This document shows positions 7,141 to 12,209 of a DNA stretch of 12,209 bases, in pieces (the stretch's first letter is position 1; every line of letters starts with the position of its first letter). Both the position numbers and the translations under genes were made by a program. The stretch comes from Beroe ovata (taxonomy: Eukaryota; Ctenophora; Nuda; Beroida; Beroidae), in the NCBI GenBank assembly GCA_946803715.1, contig CAMPET010000091.1, positions 113,227-125,435 on the forward strand, read 5' to 3'. A model generated the notes under the pieces. That model was not told where the DNA came from. It did no database searches and saw only the letters and a program-made list of their open reading frames with translations.

Positions 7141-7722
7141 ATGGCTACAGAACATGTAAATGTCAAAGATGACCCACCTTTAATAGATCCTCTTGATCGC
7201 TCAGGTAAAATATTCAACATATCTTAATTGTTAGATCATTAACACACACCTACACACAAGCATACACACACATTGTACACCCTGCTGTACAACAGCCAAC
7301 TACGTACAATTACATACTTTTCTTCCCTATTCTGTACCTGACCAGGATCTCATTAAAAATGAATAGAATGAATCATTGTGGAGGGGTTAAAGATTTTTTT
7401 AGACTTTAGTCATGTGACAGTGATCAACCAATGAATATAGATACAACCAATGAAACTTGAAAAATGCTGTCACTTGATCAACATCATTTGGGACCCCTTT
7501 GCAATGTTACTTTCATCTAAATTTTTACATTAATGACTTCTCAGCTGGGGTGGAAGATGAAGATGAGACCACCTCAGCACTTGGCCCCAAACCTTCTGAA
7601 AAAGTTATACCCAGAATACCATCTATCAAACCTTCAACACCGGACAGAGTGACTCCATCTGAAGAGGATCTAGAGGAACATCTTGGACCTGATGACAGTG
7701 CCTCACAAACTGGGCTTGACAG
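7141..7722 (+). other. CCDC96: CCDC96 N-terminal exons 1 and 2
   Basis: Exon 1 (7141-7204) starts with ATG and encodes MATEHVNVKDDPPLIDPLDRS before donor CAG|gtaaaa. Exon 2 (7545-7722) follows acceptor cttctcag and encodes an acidic then Pro/Ser-rich stretch (EDEDETTS, SEEDLEEHLGPDD), ending GACAG|gtttgt. The phases join exactly to exon 3. Low-complexity acidic N-termini are typical of CCDC96, so homology cannot prove these exons. The splice logic is the main support. An additional upstream or skipped exon cannot be excluded. Confidence 0.72.
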
Positions 7723-10700
7723 GTTTGTTTGTCTTCAAACTTGATAAAATCAAAGTTTTGATATCAGGAATATTATGTATACTTAACAGTCTTCCTCAGG
7801 AGACATATTTATGCTGTCCAAATTCCAGAGTTCATATAATGGTGGTACGAAAATATGGGGAAGTTTTCAAATTTCGGACGCCAAATTATTTTTTTTTGTT
7901 CAGACAAGTCAAACTCAATTTGAGATCAAATTCAGTCAAAAAACATATTCTTCAAAATCATTGTCATTGTCTCCATCTTCGTTTCTTGTAATAATACTTC
8001 TGCATTAACTGTTTTGGTGAAAATGCGTCTTTTCGTAAGTATGTAGATCAAAATTCTGGAGTTCATAAAATGGTGATACGAAAATATCGGGATTTTTGCT
8101 CAAGATTCCCAAATTTCGTACCCCATGAATATTTCTCCTGGGGAACATTGTGTTTATAGGGCAGATTCCTTTACCAAAGCTGTTCCTGTGCTTGATGATC
8201 CTTGAAAACTCTTACCATTCTGATACCTTTGTTAATTTGAAGAGATAATGCCAATGAGGGACTTTTCCCAGAGAAACTTTCTGAAGCTATCAATTGTAAT
8301 GGCATAAATATAAAAGTTGGCCATTATATTTAGGTTTGTTAGTTGTAATGAAATTTGGAAGGTGATATTGCTAAATTTAGCACCTGCAATCCATGCTGTG
8401 TAAACAATGGTCCAGGGAAGATATGATAAAAGGAATACCGCCACAGTTCCAAGAACAGCCATTGCTCCTTGCCACTTGAGTGATTGTCTTGACTCGCATG
8501 CAGTTTTTCTGGCTTTGATCAGCAAGAACACAGATGTACCAATGAGAAAAGCATTTGTGAAAAGGTTAACCATAAGAAACCTGTATTTGAGATAAGCAAC
8601 ATACCATGATGGGGCAAGGCTTGCAAATGGGTTATAGTTACAGTTATAGATCCTGTAGCTGAAATGAATTGAATCTCCTATTAGAGCCAAGTTTGTATGC
8701 AATACGGGAACGTATGTAGCAAGAGAAATGAGCCATACAAGTGCACATGATAGGTGTCCAACTTTTGCTGGCCATGTGCTTGCTTCCAGAGGTTTAGAAA
8801 CTATGATAAACTTCATAGTTGTCATGGCAGCTGTCAGAAATAGTGTCACCGTTCCATGACAGAGCCAGCTTACATTTTCCTCAATATGACACATCACTTC
8901 GCCTAGAACCCATTTGTTAGTGATCAGTGATATGCCACCGGGAATAACTTTGCAAATCGTCAAGATCAGATCATTCACTGCCATATGTTGCATTATGGCA
9001 ATTATAGCTTTGTGCATCCTCATGGCATTGTATTTTGTCGTGGCCACCAGGATAATAGTGTCACCCATCAATGAGGACACAGCGATTATCACACTCCAGC
9101 CTATCAATAGTGACCTTTCTAGATTGTCAGTTATCTCATAAAGGCTTTGGTTATCTGTCTTCATGCTGAAGAAGTAAGGGGTTAGTTTTGTGGGTCCACC
9201 CTTTAGGACAGAGCGAGAACCTATCCAAACCAAAAACAAGTTACTGAAAATTTTAATGATTTAAATGAAATGAAATGGAGCAGCTATTTATTGAATATTA
9301 GATGATTGATTAGATCACGCGCTTTCCTAGATTTTGATAAATTTAGGGAAGTGAAAATCTGGTTGGTGCTAAAATCACGCGCTATTCTTACTCAACGAAC
9401 AATTACATTTTGGCATAAAGCGTAACGATTCATGATTCCATGAAGAGACAATCATGTTCCAGGACAAAAGCAATGACAGATTTTCCCCTATTACTCAGAG
9501 CACAATTATTGGAAAAGTACCAAGCTGCACTCAATGAACGGGATAAGATCCTCCACCTGAACAGCCAGTGTCAGCACAAGATAGCTGAGCACTTCAGGAA
9601 GAAGAAAGGAGCTGATGAGAGACAGGAAGTTGAGAAGAGTGTAACTGATCAAGAGCAGAGGTGCGTGTTCACACTTTCACTAGATTTCATAACTAGCCAC
9701 TCTCTCAGCCTCTTATATGGAAAATTTCTTTCCATTTCTGTGAGTAGGTATCAAGTGACATTCAGCCTCTTATCTATAAAAAAGGCACTGAACCCCTCCT
9801 TGCTTTGCTACTTACTCAATATTCAATCACTCAATATTCAATTACTCAATATTCAATTACTCGATATTCATCACTCCGTATTTTGTAGGTATATGAAGTG
9901 TCTACAAGCGTTAGACGAATTGGAGTTGGAAAATGACCTCACTCAGAAGGAGGCAGATGCAAGGAGCAATGAGGAGAAGGAAAGGATGGAAGAGAAGAAG
10001 ACTTTGGTGGATGAGATGACGGCTCAGTACTTCGAATTCAAAAAGGGGGTTGCCAAGCAAGCCGTCAACAGTAGGTTCGTCAGGCGATAAACACTGGCCA
10101 TTGTTCGTCTACGGGAACAATAGAAACTGTGCTGTTTGTCTGAGAGTCTAACTCCCAAGTCCCAGGTTTCTTCATGTATCATCAGGAACTAGACATGAGA
10201 TTTTTCCCTTGGAGGACAGTTTGTTTCTGGCGAGCCTACTTGCATAGGTAATAACACCGCACTATCTTACTGTCAGGTCAGGAAAACCCTTAGCTCTGAA
10301 GGACATTGACCAGTACATCGCAAACGAGAAAAAGAAAGAGGAAGAGGTTATTGCAGTTCGTCTAGAGAATATCAAGCTCATCAACAAGGTATAGAAACTT
10401 GTGTTGGAACAGAGCCAACTTTAGAATTGTCATTTGACAGGTGTTGTTATCTGACATTGATTGAGAAGGAAGAATTTGGGACACTAATGAAACTCGCCGC
10501 CAGTCGCGTCATTGATCTAGTTCACCAATTGTAAACTCCCAATTTATAGAGGTGCAGGTTATTGAGGTGCAGGTGATTAAGTGGTGTAATCTGATAAACC
10601 TGGAAATGAGATTTTGGATTTTTAGCTCAAGAAACGCGAGACACAGCTGAAACAGAAGGAAGAACTCGCCGATGGACTTCATCTCATCGATTTCGAACAG

Positions 10701-11839
10701 CTCAAGATTGAGAACCAGACGTACAATGAGAAGATAGAGGAGAGGAATGAAGAGTTGTTGAAGTTGAGGAAGAAGATTACCACAACGGTGCAGGTAATTA
10801 TCTCATTTAGCTAATTATAATAGCCATGATTTCGAATTACAAAATCTGAGCTCATATCTTAAGCTGATATCTACAGTAGTGCTTCATTAATCATCAATAT
10901 CATCACATGGGAGGGGTTGTTGCCTAGAAAGAGGTTGTTATCTCTGGATGATAGGATCATGACACCCAAACCTAAGATGATCGGTGAACAGCAATTATCA
11001 TGTTTCCATGTTATTGTTACCCAAATTCTTACTCTGTTTCAGGTTCTGACGCATGTCAAGGAGAAACTGCAGTTTGTTCAAGGCGAGAATGCCGGATTGA
11101 GGGATAAACTCAAATTCGTGGAGTACGATGTTAGTCTCGCCCTCCATGATGATTGATAATCATTGACCATGTCTGATGATCTGATGACATCATTTTTGAT
11201 GATGTCTTAATTGAACCTATCTCTGTTCGTATTGATGCCAACCTAACTCTCAGGTTGCCAAGAAACGCGACATTCTATCGAGGACAAAGCAAGCGCGAGA
11301 TTCACTCCGTATCGACAATGTGAAGCTGAGGAAGAAATGTGGCCTAATCGGTCAGGAAGCTTTACTCCGAGATCTCGAGGTAATGTCGTAATATGTAATT
11401 GTCGTCCTGGGGATTATGTAGGGTGGGAACTGGGAAACACGCCAAGGAACTTGTTTCAGTGTCATACCATACAGTGCATTGATAAGGGTAAAGGAACACA
11501 ATACAAAAAAAGTAGAAAAACCAAGATTGACGCAATAGCGCAATGCATTGATTGATGCTAATTGCAATCAGCTGGTCATAGAACTGAGGCTACCGGTCGA
11601 ATTAATCGCACCTCATACCCCTTTAGTCTTTACAAGATACGATGCAAATTAAATGTCTAAGATACATGATACCAGATATCTCCAGCAACATCACCTGACA
11701 ATGTTTCCAGGTGCGGAAAGACGACACGGAGAGTCTAAACGAGACAATAGAGCGACTCCAGGCCACCCACATGGACCTGCTCATGCAGGTAGACGGTGTC
11801 AGACAGAAAGTGGATGCTGCCAAAGTTCAGTCGATGTGA
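7141..11839 (+). CDS. CCDC96: CCDC96 (CFAP184), ciliary coiled-coil protein, 9 exons
   Basis: Exons read from the sequence: 7141-7204, 7545-7722, 9499-9660, 9889-10074, 10277-10388, 10626-10793, 11043-11129, 11254-11379 and 11711-11839 (TGA stop). All introns are GT-AG and the phases (1,2,2,2,0,0,0,0) chain without a break, giving 403 residues. Residues 1-80 are acidic and Pro/Ser-rich, and the rest is charged coiled coil. The core in exon 6 (residues 254-278, LIDFEQLKIENQTYNEKIEE and onward), followed by VLTHVKEKL (291-299) and RDILSRTKQARDSLRIDN with KCGLIGQEALLRDLE, matches the coiled-coil domain shared by CCDC96 and CCDC113 (formerly DUF4201). Known of the family: CCDC96 pairs with CCDC113 on motile axonemes near radial spoke 3 and the nexin-dynein regulatory complex and affects ciliary beating. 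It is shorter than the human protein (555), mainly in the acidic N-terminus. The exon 7 donor GAT|gttagt is weak. Identity of the C-terminal two thirds is near certain. Confidence 0.93.
7815..8124. repeat. Direct repeat pair in CCDC96 intron 2
   Basis: 7815-7882 and 8046-8124 share the pattern caaattccagagttcata, then atggtggtacgaaaatat, then aaatttcg, with small changes. They are about 160 bp apart, downstream of the 3' end of the nested GPCR. This looks like a dispersed repeat fragment with no coding potential. Confidence 0.65.
8232..9164 (-). CDS. Rhodopsin-family (class A) GPCR, intronless coding region, orphan
   Basis: A 310-residue open frame from ATG at 9164 to the stop at 8232. Seven hydrophobic helices fit roughly 19-42, 52-81, 92-122, 138-160, 190-217, 233-260 and 268-290. 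Visible class A marks: D65 in helix 2, W85 and C92 before helix 3, C175 in extracellular loop 2 as its disulphide partner, W144 in helix 4, P250 in helix 6 (SYLPW), Y287, and helix 8 SFRKFL. N-glycosylation sequons are present at N5 and N266. Deviations: GD for GN in helix 1, MKF (117-119) for DRY, no helix 5 proline, and NFYIY for NPxxY. I chose this ATG because an acceptor-like ttacttcttcag ends one base before it, so the open frame upstream is probably intron, with a 5' untranslated exon further out. The ligand is unknown. Divergent receptors of this kind belong to large expanded families in invertebrate deuterostomes. It lies antisense inside an intron of CCDC96. Confidence 0.85.
   Translation of the reverse strand: MKTDNQSLYEITDNLERSLLIGWSVIIAVSSLMGDTIILVATTKYNAMRMHKAIIAIMQHMAVNDLILTICKVIPGGISLITNKWVLGEVMCHIEENVSWLCHGTVTLFLTAAMTTMKFIIVSKPLEASTWPAKVGHLSCALVWLISLATYVPVLHTNLALIGDSIHFSYRIYNCNYNPFASLAPSWYVAYLKYRFLMVNLFTNAFLIGTSVFLLIKARKTACESRQSLKWQGAMAVLGTVAVFLLSYLPWTIVYTAWIAGAKFSNITFQISLQLTNLNIMANFYIYAITIDSFRKFLWEKSLIGIISSN
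9826..9882 (+). repeat. 15-bp minisatellite in CCDC96 intron 3
   Basis: About four copies of actcaatattcaatt; the last is altered. The 15-bp period keeps the reading frame, and the translation is a repeated LNIQ(S/L) pentapeptide that stays open with the flanking exons. It lies just before the exon 4 acceptor ttttgtag, so it may also act as part of the polypyrimidine/branch region. Confidence 0.85.
11162..11210 (+). repeat. Short hairpin in CCDC96 intron 7
   Basis: gacatcat-ttttg-atgatgtc is a perfect 8-bp stem with a 5-base loop in the short intron between exons 7 and 8. Probably incidental. Confidence 0.4.
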
Positions 11840-12169
11840 TGACACCATGACAACCGTGACGTCATCACAGACAATATGACGTCACTTTGGTGTTGTACTT
11901 GTTTTGACAGTTTCGTGAACATCGCTGTGTGTGAGATGTTAGCATACTGAGCACCCTGAGCAGAACTTTTCCATAAGTCTGTAGAAATTTTACTGTAACA
12001 TATGTAAAGAAGCAAGCTCAAGTCTGAGACATATTTCAATCCCCTTGGTATGGGTTATGTTTTGCACAGTTCCTCACAGACTAAATCTCAAATTGAACCA
12101 CTTGATGAATTCAGATGGGATGCTTCATGTTTGAAGATAACTGATATTTCATGTTTTAAACACAACATG
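11840..12169 (+). other. Presumed CCDC96 3' untranslated/flanking sequence
   Basis: About 330 bp after the stop with no further exon recognised. I see no AATAAA or ATTAAA hexamer on the plus strand, so the polyadenylation site is either non-canonical or beyond the window. Confidence 0.5.
11857..11884. promoter_or_regulatory. Two palindromic CRE-type sites (TGACGTCA)
   Basis: Full TGACGTCA octamers at 11857-11864 and 11877-11884, exactly 20 bp apart start to start (about two helical turns), directly after the CCDC96 stop codon. The octamer is the binding site for CREB/ATF bZIP factors. Being in the presumed 3' untranslated region, it could be an enhancer or belong to an antisense or downstream promoter. 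Function is not shown by sequence alone. Confidence 0.4.
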
Positions 12170-12176
12170 CGTGTGT

Positions 12177-12209
<33 letters not shown>
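12170..12209. repeat. GT dinucleotide microsatellite
   Basis: An almost pure (GT)n run with one TA interruption, continuing to the window edge, so its full length is unknown. A shorter CA-rich stretch occurs in CCDC96 intron 1 near 7240-7275. Confidence 0.9.

Larger units (their letters stand above)
7723..9498 (+). other. CCDC96 intron 2, hosting a GPCR gene
   Basis: The longest intron of the gene (1,776 bp). It contains an antisense GPCR at 8232-9164 and a direct repeat pair on the host-exon side. No plus-strand exon with matching phase is apparent inside it. Confidence 0.7.

Noticed and set aside
7683-8008. Plus-strand frames downstream of CCDC96 exon 2
   Set aside because: They read through the exon 2 donor into a repeat-bearing intron, with no suitable splice sites to join them to exon 3.
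9165-9239. N-terminal extension of the GPCR
   Set aside because: The frame is open, but it has no ATG and the acceptor-like ttacttcttcag just before the ATG at 9164 suggests intron or untranslated sequence.
11337-11555. Plus-strand frame over CCDC96 exon 8 and intron 8
   Set aside because: It is in another phase from the CCDC96 frame and covers mostly intron.

Overview
The window looks like nuclear DNA of an animal, most likely a marine invertebrate deuterostome such as an echinoderm or hemichordate. This is inference from gene content and style, not a species identification. Genes are spread out and split by GT-AG introns. The DNA between them is AT-rich and carries minisatellites, small inverted-repeat elements and microsatellites. 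Three single N characters (985, 4690, 6182) are present, and two of them lie exactly at the ends of direct duplications.

Layout. (1) Bases 1-2573, minus strand: a small three-exon calcium-binding EF-hand protein of 133 residues (exons 2573-2492, 1843-1698, 1241-1068). Exons 2 and 3 occur again at 871-726 and 265-92 in a near-identical direct copy ending at the N at 985. (2) Bases 3057-4226, minus strand: a single-exon Fuzzy (FUZ) homologue, a three-longin-domain planar-polarity and ciliogenesis protein. (3) Bases 4233-7140: about 2.9 kb without a recognisable gene. It holds a foldback element, 20-bp tandem repeats, a CpG-rich duplicated block with perfect hairpins, a tiny terminal-inverted-repeat insertion whose empty site is also present, and a direct duplication ending at the N at 6182. 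(4) Bases 7141-11839, plus strand: a nine-exon CCDC96 (CFAP184) gene for a ciliary coiled-coil protein, reconstructed here as 403 residues with every splice phase consistent. (5) Bases 8232-9164, minus strand: an intact single-exon rhodopsin-like GPCR of 310 residues lying wholly inside intron 2 of CCDC96, antisense to it. The window ends in a GT microsatellite.

How the genes relate. FUZ acts in the CPLANE module at the ciliary base, and CCDC96 acts in the motile axoneme with CCDC113. The two are divergently arranged, so two cilium genes are neighbours, although 2.9 kb of repeats separates them. The EF-hand protein could also be a calcium sensor, but nothing here ties it to cilia. The GPCR looks like a member of a divergent, possibly lineage-expanded receptor family with no obvious link to its host gene.

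I found no wholly new multi-gene system. The most informative oddities are the duplicated EF-hand exons at an N, the minisatellite continuing into the EF-hand coding tail, the nested GPCR with degenerate class A motifs, the CCDC96 intron that stays open in frame, and the small insertion with filled and empty sites side by side.
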